Program-made: the position numbers and the translations under genes | The notes under the pieces: model-generated | What the model saw: the letters and a program-made list of their open reading frames with translations, nothing else | Told to the model about the DNA's origin: nothing | Databases searched by the model: none | Assembly: GCA_031213475.1 (NCBI GenBank) | Contig: JARUPZ010000017.1 | Span: forward strand, 372,001-436,000 | DNA: 64,000 nucleotides | Direction of reading: 5' to 3' | From: Nereocystis luetkeana | Lineage: Eukaryota; Sar; Phaeophyceae; Laminariales; Laminariaceae | Shown: in pieces, positions 1-10,700 of the stretch | How the letters are laid out: every line of letters starts with the position of its first letter | How positions within the stretch are numbered: the stretch's first letter is position 1

Positions 1-19
1 GGAGGCTGAACAGAGCCCA

Positions 20-205
20 TTCATGCTTCCCTTGTGTCTCGAGGCATACACGACGCCTAGCCACGAAAACCGCGACCGCGCTCCTTGCAACCCCCCCTCT
101 ACCCGCCAGCATCCGCCGCCACCCGCGACGGCGCCGGGGTCGCTAGCGTCGCCGTGCTCCGACTACACACCCGCACACGAAACGGAAGAAGAAAAAAGAA
201 AAAAG
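20..205 (+). repeat. Dispersed repeat W, copy 1
   Basis: This stretch is clearly related to 61690-61890 in the same orientation. Shared blocks include a 'gtctcgaggca' block, a 'gcgaccgcgctccttgcaa' block and a purine-rich tail 'acgaaa(c)g.aagaagaaaaaa'. Both copies are open in the forward frame, but the two translations differ at many non-synonymous sites, so I read it as a repeat and not a conserved gene. The remainder to about 420 is A/T-homopolymer-rich and unremarkable. Confidence 0.6.
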
Positions 206-419
206 AAACTGCAAGTGCAAAAGAAATTTCAACCAGCCGGTGAAAAAAAGCGAAAGAGAGCCTCCCAAACCGCTGAAAAAACAAAATCGACTTTTTCTTT
301 TTTCAAGTTTTTTTTCTATTGTTCCGGGAAGAAAAGTGTGGCACGAGAAGCAAGCACGCAAAGAAAGCAAAGAACGCGAAGAAAGCAAAGATCGTAGAAG
401 CGACAAAAAATCGTGGGAA

Positions 420-3090
420 ACTCGCTGAGCGTGAGGCAGGTGCTTATGATCAAGTAAGTGATTTGAGGAAAAGGGTAACTTTACGTATGTGTATGCACTC
501 TGGGAACTGTGGCTCTCCATGGCTCTTTGGCTGTCCAAAACTTTCCAGAGCTGTCGGTACCTATTTGTAGCTATTGGGATTGTCAAGTTGTTGAACTGCC
601 CATCTCTGCATGTGGCTTCCTACGTATGGTTGTTTCTGAATGGCGTTCTATAGTCCTTCGTTTAACTTTCAAGGTTGGCAATACCATCTACAAGGATGGA
701 TGGCAAGGTTGCACACCTACTGCACTGTAGGATAGATCATCTAGATCATCTAGATCATCTAGATCCTAACCCAAGGTCCGTCTATGAATGTCCACGGATG
801 CTTACGGCTGTCTGCGGTTGTCTGTGGCTGCCCGTGGGTGTGAATGTTCCACGCATCGGGCAGAATATGTCCCAATCTTTGATGAAATCTTCGAGGGCAG
901 ATACACGCGTGATCTACATAATCTACACGGACGGTCTTCGCCGTATTTTCCGGGTGGGATATTTTGCTCCCTAGACTCTTGCGCACATGATTGCCGGGTG
1001 GTGGAACCTATTTTATACGGCTCTTTGTGCAACATATCAATCCCACCGGTGATTATAGGAACTATGGCTGTTCACGACTGACTCCCTTTCCTTCCCCTGC
1101 CCGATGTTTACCCTCCGCCCTCTACAGTGCCCTCTACGGCCGGTCTGAGCGATGTCAACGTATTGCGTGTCAAGCGACGAGGAGGAGCGACGCCCTGTGG
1201 AAGCTGACAGAGGTAGCTATCAGTTGTCGGATACAAGTGATTTCAAGTGAGGAGCTCAGTTTAAGAGATTTAGGAGCTTCATTATGAGTTCAACATATGC
1301 ACAGGTCTAAAAGTGGTCAAATCGCTTGGCACACATTAATACAAGTTTTTGGGGGCAAACACTTGAAAATTGTGCGTTTTGTTTGTACTATTAGGGATGG
1401 CAAAGGCGCCCGAAAAAAAATGTGTTTTACCTCAACAAGGAACGGGTACTCTGTAGATCCGCAAAAACGTCGTTTTCGCATTCCCTTCTGTGATCACAAC
1501 TCTCTGCTTGGTTTTCCATTCTGACCTGTGGATGCGTGGTGTGTCGGTTTATCTTTTTCAAGGCCGCTCCGCGAGTCCTATGCTATGAGACAGAAAGTTT
1601 ATTCCGTAGTTCACATTCCTCTCTTGAAGCGTACTCATAGCCCCCACTGTACTGTACTGTACTGTACTGTACTGCACTGCACTGCCTGTACTGTACTGTA
1701 CTGGTACGCTTGACTACTTCGTGTGAAAACGAAACAGATGTTGAAAAAACACTTGTACGTAAGTATTTTTCATTTCGAGCGATTCACGTGCCGACCTACT
1801 GCTGTATGTACTCGCAGCGTCTACTCTGCCATGGCAGGGCTTCTCACCAGTCTATCAGTTGATGTGCACCTTTGTTTTTTGTGCAACAGCCGTTGGACAA
1901 TGACGGAAAGTATTACACTACCACCCGCCGCAGTTGTTAGAATTGTACCTGGTTTGTAAATTAATCGAATCATTCATATGCCGACCGAAAGCGCCTACTC
2001 TGCTGCAAGCGCGGTTGTTGCCGAATCCTACAGAGTATTTTGGGAGGAGCATGTTGTACGGTGTTCTGCTTTGTACAGCGAGAGTACGGAGTCCTCCTTA
2101 CAACATGTCCTTCCTTCAAAACACTTTTGGGGGACAAGCTGCTTCAATATAGAGTTGTATAGTGTCTGCAGGAAGAGTTATCATTAAGGCTATAAATCGG
2201 AGCGAAATGTCGATTTAATGTATTACTTCGGTTTCGTCCAAACCGACTATTCACGTCTTGGTCCGGGGACCAGGATAGTCGATAAAAGACTACCCGGTAT
2301 GTTTATATATCGCGAAAAAATCGCAACCATTTTCGATCCCAATGTCGATGGAATCGTACGATTGAATCGGATGAATCGGCTGCGATTCACAACCCTAGTT
2401 TTCGCCAGTTGTGCATTATTTTCAAGCCATCACAGCATGCTTGTTGTACGAGGAGTATTTTGTATGAGCAGGCCTCAGGAGCTAGCTTCCTCTTAGAGAC
2501 CGTTTTACGGCGGAGACGCGACAGCAGCAGCGCCGTACCTTGACAAGTACTCCTCGCCGAGTGTCTTTCCATTCGACGCTCGCACCACCAAGTTAATGGG
2601 GCGCGTACGCAATGTGCGATACTATTAATAACTTAAGAAATTTCCGCGTTAAGAAGTCGACTCGAAACATGAGAAAAGCATGTGTTTCGCTGAAAAATTG
2701 TGCGTAAGACGTCCTGCCTCATATGAAAATTCCGTGTCTGGCCCCTACAAATATTTTCTCTCACGTGGTGTCGCGTACTGTGCTCAACACGCTTTTTTTA
2801 TTTCTGACGAACCACTAGCAGAAAAAGATAAGAAAAACGCGCATCTCCATGAAGTACTCCATCCATCCAACCAACAAACCAACCAACCCTGTCGATCGGC
2901 CGTAGCACAGCGTTTTCTCTACGAAAAAAGTAGACTTTACGCCAACGGCTGGTGTTGGTTTGTTGATTTCGGTGAGCAGTCTTACTACCCATACCAACCA
3001 GCGTAGGTGTTTACCCCTCACCGACTTTCTGGACAGGCACACCCCTTACCTCTACCTCTTATGGCATCACCGCTTTCAAATCGCCTGCTT
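420..3090. other. No gene recognised
   Basis: I see no protein family or exon with convincing splice signals here. It holds a short tandem of a 'gatcatcta' unit at about 732-765 and an imperfect ACTGT pentanucleotide array at about 1648-1702, a smaller relative of the large array near 25.7 kb. Open frames are short and not conserved with anything else in the window. Confidence 0.5.
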
Positions 3091-3091
3091 G

Positions 3092-3424
3092 CAGTGTCAC
3101 ACATCGTCGCTAAGAGCTCGAAATGATAGCAGGTGCGAAAAGGAGAAGAAAGAGAGCTTGCCATATTTTTTTGGTGCACATTGTTTGTACATGTGGAATA
3201 TGGAACTTTTTTGGTGCCCATTGTACCATGTGGAACATTCTTGGTGCACCCTGTACATCATGAAATTGTATGGACTTGCGAAAGCGTGTGACTGTATAGT
3301 GCATTGGTATAACTGCTGTGGGGTTACATATTCCTCGTGCGGTAACCTCCGCCCCCGACCCGCCTCCTTATATTGCCACACATCGTCTCGAAGAGCTCGA
3401 AACGATAGGAGCTGCGAGGAGAAG
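3092..3424. repeat. Direct repeat pair at 3092-3138 and 3372-3424, with a small tandem between
   Basis: Two blocks of about 50 bp share 'cacacatcgtc', 'aagagctcgaaa' and 'gataggagctgcga'-like segments, about 280 bp apart. The second block lies just upstream of the Ser/Gly-rich exon. Between them, about 3172-3262 holds three degenerate repeats of the form 'ttggtgc.cattgtacatgtggaa'. Confidence 0.6.
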
Positions 3425-3512
3425 ACGTAAGGCGACGGAACTTCCAACGACGACAACGGCCAATACTGTACCATCGGCGTCAGTATGCCAACGCGCCGAA
3501 ACAGCAACCAAG

Positions 3513-4336
3513 ATGACACCTACGGCGGCAGTGTCCGAGCGCGGCAGATACAACGAGAAGGCCGATAGGGGTACCTCAGGCAGCCCGCACCGACTGGATC
3601 GGTGCTTGGATGAGTGCCCTGGTGCTTCTGGTGTTGCGGGGGGGAGTGGTTCCAAACGAGGTAAAGTAGCCAGCCGCGGCGGCGGTGGTAGCGGCGGTGG
3701 TAGTGATGGCGGTAGTGCCAGTGGTAGTGGCGGCGGCAGCAACATGGGCAGTGCTCGAAGACCAAGTACCGAGGCTGCGGGTACACCATCCACCGGAAAG
3801 GGCAAGGGCCCGTTGAGAAAGCGAGCTACGGGTACCCGCGGAAACAGGTCTGATGATGCGGGTGCTGATGTCGGTGGTGGTGGTGGTGGTGGTGGTGGTG
3901 ACGGCGGCGGCAGAAGTGATGAAAGTGGTGATGCCTCTAGCGAGACGTTGAGAGCGGCCAGGAACGCCAACGGCAGCAGCAAACGCTGCGGAAAACAGTC
4001 CACTGGCACCGCCGCAACACAACCGATGAAACGCGTGAAAGAGGCATCATCGTCAAGCAAGAGCGCGAAAAAAAATCGGCCGAAAAAAGTTCTGGGAATA
4101 TTCGGAATACCAGTGGACTGGAACGTGGGGGACTGCGATTACGACGATTCCGAAGATGAGAGCTACGCGGCCACTGAGAGTAAGAGCAGACGCCGCGGCA
4201 AAACGGCAGCCGGTTCCGCCGCGACAAATCCGAAGCAACACGGGAAGGAGACGCCATCGATGCGCAAGACCGCGAATACATATCGTCGGATGAAGGACTC
4301 CAACGACTCTTGGGGCTCATCAACAGCTTTCAACAG
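3513..4336 (+). CDS. Ser/Gly-rich disordered coding exon, probable N-terminus of the F-box/LRR gene
   Basis: An open frame runs from 3318. The codon at 3318 is GTG, so the first in-frame ATG, at 3513, is the likely start. It would encode 274 residues plus two bases, ending at a good donor (CAG|GTATGT, 4337). Composition is that of a disordered nuclear-type region: Gly/Ser runs near residues 45-70, a run of about ten Gly from an imperfect GGT repeat at 3866-3900, basic clusters (GKGKGPLRKRA, KSAKKNRPKK), then an acidic patch (CDYDDSEDESYAA). The exon ends in phase 2. A candidate acceptor at 7729 (GCAAGCAG|A) restores the frame straight into the F-box exon with no stop, so I infer it is the first coding exon of that gene. 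The acceptor has a weak pyrimidine tract, and extra exons in between are possible. No catalytic domain is visible. It could instead be an independent low-complexity gene. Confidence 0.5.
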
Positions 4337-4372
4337 GTATGTCCGAAGTTCGAGGGTATCTATTACATAGTT

Positions 4373-4651
4373 CACACTCCGACAGACAGACCATCTACAG
4401 ACCATTTGATGAAATAATGCTTTCAGGGGAGATAGATAGATAGATCCCTAGTCTGTATGATCGATACGATAGCTCACGTTGCCGGGTGGGACCCGTATAT
4501 TCTGCATGATCCAGCACATGTTTGCTGGGTTGGATCTGTACCATTAGTACTCATATATACAGATCCTGCACAACCTCTCACGAGGGCAGGCGAAGAACTA
4601 CTGTGGATCTATCTACTGTAGATAGACAGATCATGATATGTGCCAAGTGTG
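4373..4651 (+). mobile_element. MITE family A (8-bp TSD, hAT-like), copy 1
   Basis: A 279-bp non-coding element with terminal inverted repeats (CACACTCCGACAG at the left; the right end reads as its imperfect reverse complement). It is flanked by an 8-bp target duplication, acatagtt at 4365-4372 and aaatagtt at 4652-4659 (7 of 8 identical). Its internal core 'gctcacgttgccgggtggga' and the 'cagatcctgcacaacctctcac' block are shared with the copies at 10149, 13498, 14973 and 19252. Eight-base duplications are typical of hAT elements. The superfamily assignment is inference. It sits in the first intron of the proposed gene model. Confidence 0.75.
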
Positions 4652-4659
4652 AAATAGTT

Positions 4660-7130
4660 TGATTGTCCGGATGGAAAATACGGCAGATTTCACTAGGAAT
4701 TCGCGCTTGATGACCAGATGTAACCGTCGTCGACTGTGTGCGCTGGTCGAAAAACATAGAATCATATCAACACGAGCGGAGATTTTTGGTCGCATGGCGC
4801 AGATCTCCGGCAAAAATAGTGCCGAAAGTGTTTTACTTTTCTTGCGGCCGCGACCCCTGCCGCTCGGGAGTTAAGAATCCCCCGGTATTATTCATTTTAG
4901 GTCTGTCGCTGAGGTTGAGGTACCGCCCAAGAGTCGATCACGCTGCGACGCGGAGGGAAACGCCACAGTGCAAAAGGTTGCCCTTCAGGTACAGGAATCC
5001 TACGGTAACAAGAAGTACAGCAGTAGGAACGTAGATTGACCCAGGCTGAAAGGGTGCGTGCGTTCTGCGCTGTGTATGTCCACTACACCAGCTTCCTATT
5101 GATAGGTTGTTATTGCCTGCGAATTTCAGTCGGCCTGTCTTGAAGCAGTTCTCGCTTTCTGAGCTGTCCTGCGTCCTGTGGTAAAATGTACGGTTTGGCG
5201 CACCTTGCGTCTGTTCAAAATCCCTTTTGTCCTATGTCTAGACCGGGAAAAGACGAACCCGACGTTTGTCACATAGAAGTATCCCATTTACCCCATATCT
5301 ACAGCGGACAGGTGTCCATGGTGTTTGTAGAGGAACTTGGAGGCGTTTGAGTTGGAGGTATTTGCGCTTGAGGGTTGCCGGGACAGCTCTGGGTCTGCTG
5401 CACGAATAAAGACACCGTCCGTGCACAGTGTGGCCATGCGCTAGAACTCACGAAAAAGCTACGGGTGCCCTTCCGAGTCATACCGCCCTCATCGCCGCAC
5501 ACGAGTACCCCGATCACACAGACTTAACGCATCCCATGTGTTACCTATATACAGCATTTACAGCATATACAACGACAACATAATTTTAAGAGGGCGACGT
5601 TATCAGCATCCCGTGTGAGCGCACAGCAGAACGAGCAGTGTCATGCTGCAAGCACAGCAGAACGAGCAACATATGCTGCAGGCCTGTTGTGTATGGAACG
5701 TCTTGCATGTGCTTGGGGCACCACGTTGTGCGTTCGTTGTGCGTTCGTTGTGCCCTATGGCCACCTATGGTCACCTATGGCCACCTGTGTGCAATGCCGT
5801 AAACTATGGGCTCGCCAATAAGAAACGCACATTCTGAGGGAGCCTCGGTTCCCCATTGTGGCACCATCCTTGAAGTAAAACTTGAAGGTGAGGTTTAGTG
5901 CAGCACTTGCCGCTTAGCACGAGTTTCTTGCTCCGAATTTCTCAGCGTTCCCCTTTTTTTCCCCTTATGTTCTCGTTGGGTTGTTTCTTAATCGTGGGCC
6001 TGTACGTACGTACTGCAGTTTTTCTCGTCATTGTTTTCAATAGTCTTTACCTTTACCCCTCTCGTGTCCCAAAGGGGTTTGTTACGTACCTGGTAGCCCT
6101 TTTGGGACCCACCCCTGTACAGCGATATCTAAAAAACTGTCGAGTGTGGTCTTCTCATCACACCGCCTAGCGCGAGCGCGCAGCAGCGCGAGTGACATCA
6201 TGCTGCGCTTGTCGTACGTTTCCTTGCATCCCCCGCCGCTGTCCCGGCACCCCGTGCTGCTTCGTGTGGCACATGGTGTAATCGTAGTCACTTGGTTTTT
6301 ACATGTTTTCCCTCCCTACTAGAATCAAGTGAAATCCCCACGAGGTTAACAGCGTGAGATAAGCCAGCTGGATTCCACTCTGCGGTACCTTCCTGGCGGG
6401 CAAGCACGCCCGCCCCCCCCCCCCCCCCGACCGCACTCGGGAGATACGCTGTGGTTACGACTTTGCGGAGCTTCAACAATGGTGTTGATACTCCACACCA
6501 ACTCTGCGTTACACACATACGTATTTATTCCGAGAAAATTCAGGCTGTCGGGGTTGGGGTTACGTTTTGTTTTTTGGGGCCTCACGTCAAGTACGAATAT
6601 TGCTACAGTTTTGAGGAAGCTGGGCCAAGGTCTATGTATAAACATCGTACAATCCTCCTCAGAGAGAAGACATTCCTTCCAAACTTTTACTCGTGTATTT
6701 GTTCGTCCGTCTACCCATGCACTGGAAAGCTGATTGGTAGTTGGATTGATTGTTTAAATGTTTCATACATTGGTGGCCTGTTTTTCGTTGTTTGGTAGAT
6801 TGGTTGATTGCTTCGCTTCGTTGACGGGTTGATTGATTCCTGCTGCTACTGCTGCATGAGCTGGTTGCGGTTGGTCGAGACGCTTGTTGGGTCGGACGAG
6901 AGCTATAGCCAAACGTCACGGGGTGTTGCGCTTCTCAGCCTTCTCCTGCTTGTGCGACAAACATGTATAGCAAAGGTTCAGGTTTGACATTTCACGAGCT
7001 ATTCTTACCACAGATAGACCAGAACCTTGCCCGCCAGCAACAGCCAAAGCGGCATACCCGGTCTATGTAATGGGGGGCACGATATAAGAGCTAACAGGTA
7101 TCGGTTTAAGAAAAATACGACATACCTGAT
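4660..7130. other. Intronic or intergenic, no gene recognised
   Basis: No exon could be supported. Notable content: a short tandem around 5618-5675 ('cacagcagaacgagca' twice), a triple 'cctatggccac' repeat at about 5753-5790, and a 16-base C run at 6413-6428. A degenerate extra left end of the following Tc1-like MITE lies at about 7068-7115. Confidence 0.45.
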
Positions 7131-7133
7131 ATA

Positions 7134-7311
7134 CAGTGGGAGTCACGGTTCAACAGCTAGCCGGTATCGGTTTAAGAAACATAGTGGAGTAGGAGAGGTC
7201 AAAATGGCTTGACTGATACCAGGGTATTTACTTACCGGATTAAGATAAGCTTTAGGAGAGGTAAAAGTGGCCTGATACGTTTGTCCCTCTCTTATACCGT
7301 GACCCCCACTG
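7134..7311. mobile_element. Tc1/mariner-like MITE with TA target duplication
   Basis: A 178-bp element flanked by TA on both sides (7132-7133 and 7312-7313). The left end reads CAGTGGGAGTCACGG and the right end is the reverse complement CAGTGGGGGTCACGG, a 15-bp inverted repeat with one mismatch. CAGTG ends and a TA target are what Tc1/mariner elements show. There is no transposase, so it is non-autonomous. A second, degenerate left end just upstream (about 7068-7115, sharing 'caggtatcggtttaagaaa' with the interior) suggests a local duplication or nested insertion. Confidence 0.65.
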
Positions 7312-7494
7312 TATGTAGTAAATCAACACGTACAGCAGACATCCCTTCGAGCCTGACCCATGTCTCGCCACCACCACCGGCATGCTCTGCTGCTCTACGC
7401 GCGGTCGTATGGTAATCGACAGCCCTGTGCATGGTGATTGTCTTCATCCGTGCGGGAGGCGGGTCTTTTCGCAGAAACAACTCTTGTTCCGCCC

Positions 7495-7580
7495 CCCCGT
7501 CTCAGCATTGTAGGGATGCGAGGGTCCATCGTCGTGCGACTTCGGCCAAACATGACATGGGTGCACTCTCCCCTACCCAG
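7495..7580 (+). repeat. Intronic repeat R, partial copy
   Basis: Shares 'cattgtagggatgcgagggtc' and the following 'gactacggccatacatga'-like segment with the fuller copies at 9172, 17838 and 18610. All lie in or next to the F-box/LRR gene, and each is followed by a C-rich tract. Confidence 0.6.
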
Positions 7581-7742
7581 CCCCAAATCCCCTCCCCCTA
7601 AAGCCCCCGTTTGTATTGAACTTTCGATTCGCTGTTTTTCGCTTGTCTCCACCCTCCGTCTGTTGCCGTTTTGTGTATGTTATACCAATCGCCTTACCGT
7701 GCCAGCTCTGTTAGGAAGGGGGCAAGCAGAAGAGCCTCGATA

Positions 7743-10700
7743 ATGGATCTGTCTGCCGAGGTGGTGCTTAACGGAATCGTCCGGTCAGTCTCACATGGTG
7801 AAATACCTATCTGGGCCTAGCTTAGTAGTCATTCTGCTCCTTTTTTATTATTCCCATGCGTTTTAATGGGTAAAGAGCCTAAAACTAGTGTGTTTTACCA
7901 CAGTTGCTGCCCAATCAAAGCCCTATATGCTGCTTTTGTGTTCTCATAAATGCCCGATTGCGAAGAAAGATACCGGAATTGACTTCTAACATTTTGGTTG
8001 CTCGTTCCGATAATGTAACAGTCGAAGTCTTCTTTGTAAGCCCCTAGAGGGCATCGTTCATTTTTGCGACCTGCTCTGTGATCCCCTAGCCCTTACGCAG
8101 CCGTAAAGTGATGTATACCACCTAGAACCCTGCTTCTAGACAGGGTGCTTCGATGCACAGATGGCCGGGACCCCCCCCCCCCTGCACAATGTGGGCGTAG
8201 AACAATCCTTGTGGAGGCATTGAACAATGTATGTATAATAGCAAACCCAACAAGGTGTCGCCAACCATAATTCATGTGATGTGCTACATTGTTCAATGTC
8301 TCCACAAGGATGTTTTTACGCCCACACTGCGCAAGGAGAGATTCCGGCCGACTGTGTGGCGGTGTGGGATGCTTGCGGTTTGCGAACCTACTACTTGCCC
8401 GCCAGCGGCTTGCTGGAGGTCTGCATAGACCTCGATTTTGCGCTGTCGGTGTTGCTCTGCCGCTCTGCCTGCGCGTATCATACCATACATACCACCTCCC
8501 TTGTTGCCACCGTGCTCGGACCCGCCGCGCTGTTGTTACGGGTACCGCGCTATTCTACGGCCACATCTCGTTTCCTGACGCCCTGTAGGCCTTTTCTGTG
8601 CGCCACGGCTAAGTGCGCCCTTCAGCGGGCGTGTAAGAGGATGCGCCCCCTGGTAGACATGCCGGAGGCTTGGGAATCCCTAGACCTAAGGGCGGAAGTG
8701 ATCGGCAGGCGCACGATGAAGTCGGGGCGGCAATCGATCATGAGCAAGCAGCCTCTCTTTTTCTTCGCTCGGAGCGTTGTTCTCCAGGTAATGGGGGTAG
8801 CGGTAGCGTTACTGATGATGTCCGAATTGTTTTGTTGTAAGAGCTGTTGCTTGTTTAGTTGTAGGGAAACAAATGCCATCACGTTTACTTCCCCTCTCAG
8901 CCCGCATTGTTTGCTGTCGTCCATTCATGCGCTTGACCGAAATCCGTCTCTTGAGGGTGTCTACTTATCTGTGAGGATTGCAGCCAGAAAAACGTTTTTT
9001 CTTTCCATCTCAACTCGCAGTAGTTTTGTTTTAAGCTCACAAACCTTCTGGACAAGCCGTGGCGTTCTCCCCCCCCCCCCCCTCCCACCTTTACTTCGCA
9101 CAAGTGGGAATGATCGTATCACGTAGTGTTCAAGGTAAGACACCCAAGAGGCAGTTACATAGTACTCCCATTACTGTCTCTGGAAATGCCTACACCGGAA
9201 ATTAAATCAACTCATTGAAGCTGTCGTCCATATGCAAGTCCGCCTCAAAAGTGGTTTTTAGTAGGATGCAGCTCACCCTTCATGCGACTCGCCAGACACC
9301 TCACGGCGCTTCGCGATTGGTGCAAGCAATGTCTGCCTGGTCGGTGAAAACCCGACATGCTCCGTCCCGGCATTGTAGGGATGCGAGGGTCTATGGGCAT
9401 ACGACTACGGCCATACATGAGATCGAGTGCATCTCTCCTATCGAGTACACCCCCCCCCCCTCCCGGCGATCACCTCGATTTGTATCGCCCTTAGGATTCC
9501 CTCTTTCATTCATACGAAGTGTATACGTACCTGCTGATGCGTGCCGCCGCGTCTGTTCCCTACCAGCCGCGATTCTCGCTACTCAAGACCGCGGACCTGC
9601 GAGGGCTCAACCTGGGCGCAATGGGGTCCAGGCCCGACCTGCTAGTAACCCTCTTCAACCACTGCAAACACCTCACCACGCTCAACCTCTGGAACACTTA
9701 CGTGGAGGTGAGTGGGTGCAGTTGGCGAATACCAACAAACGTGCGGCACGACATGCGGCATGCCCTTGTGTCAACAATAGCTAACCATTCACGTGGTGCC
9801 CACAGTTTTTTTCTGCGTGGCGGAAAATCCGTGGTTGACCGGTGACGTCATCCAAGGTCGTGACGTCACTTTTCGGGGAAAAACTGAGAAATTCAATTTC
9901 GCCGGGGATGCTGGTTTTCGGCGTTACCTCGGCTGGTCCCAGCAAAACACCTGGAATGCTTTTGCGAGGGCTAGCGCGCGGTGTGCCTGGTATCGTCACG
10001 GTGTTGCTTAGATTGCCCCAAACGGAATACATTCGCCAAGGTGGGTGAGTACCAAATATGTCTATTACTGATGACGGTACGCCGCCTAAAAATGAGCCAA
10101 CGTACTGCCGTCCACACTACAAGCTAGGGTATTATAGTAGTAACGGTTCACACGTCAGACAGATCATCTACAGATCATCGATTCCCGCAGTTCATGATCA
10201 AGATCCTTCAGGGAAAGTAGTTCCTGATCTGTGTGATATAGCTCATGTTGCCGGGTGGGAACCGTTCAACCGGAACGATCTATCACGTATTTCCTGGGTT
10301 AGATCTGTATAGTACAGACCCTGCACAACACATCTTATAAAAAAAGCAGGTTAGGATCTACTGCAGATCATCTAGATCGTTTTTCGTTTGTTTAGTTGCC
10401 GTCCGTCATTGATAAAATGTCGTCGGTATGTCAACAAGCATTTTTGGAGGGTACGGGTGACGGACACAAAGAGCCGGGGTTGTCGTGCCCTGGTGCCCTT
10501 CATGCTTTATACCTGGTATATCTTATATCTTACTATGATCATTATCCCACACGATTCCCAAGAAGTTTGTTAAATTAAAACGTGGGTGTAATTCGAAAGG
10601 GCTCAAATCGTTCCTGGGTTAGTTCATTCCAGCGAAATGTCTGGGAATACTTCCGTGTGGTGTATAGATGTGATGAAACACAAGCGTGTGGTGTGCCTGG

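Noticed and set aside
3368-4060. 230-aa minus-strand frame opposite the Ser/Gly-rich exon
   Set aside because: Pro/Leu-rich shadow of the plus-strand GGN repeats; the plus strand has the donor that joins to the F-box exon.
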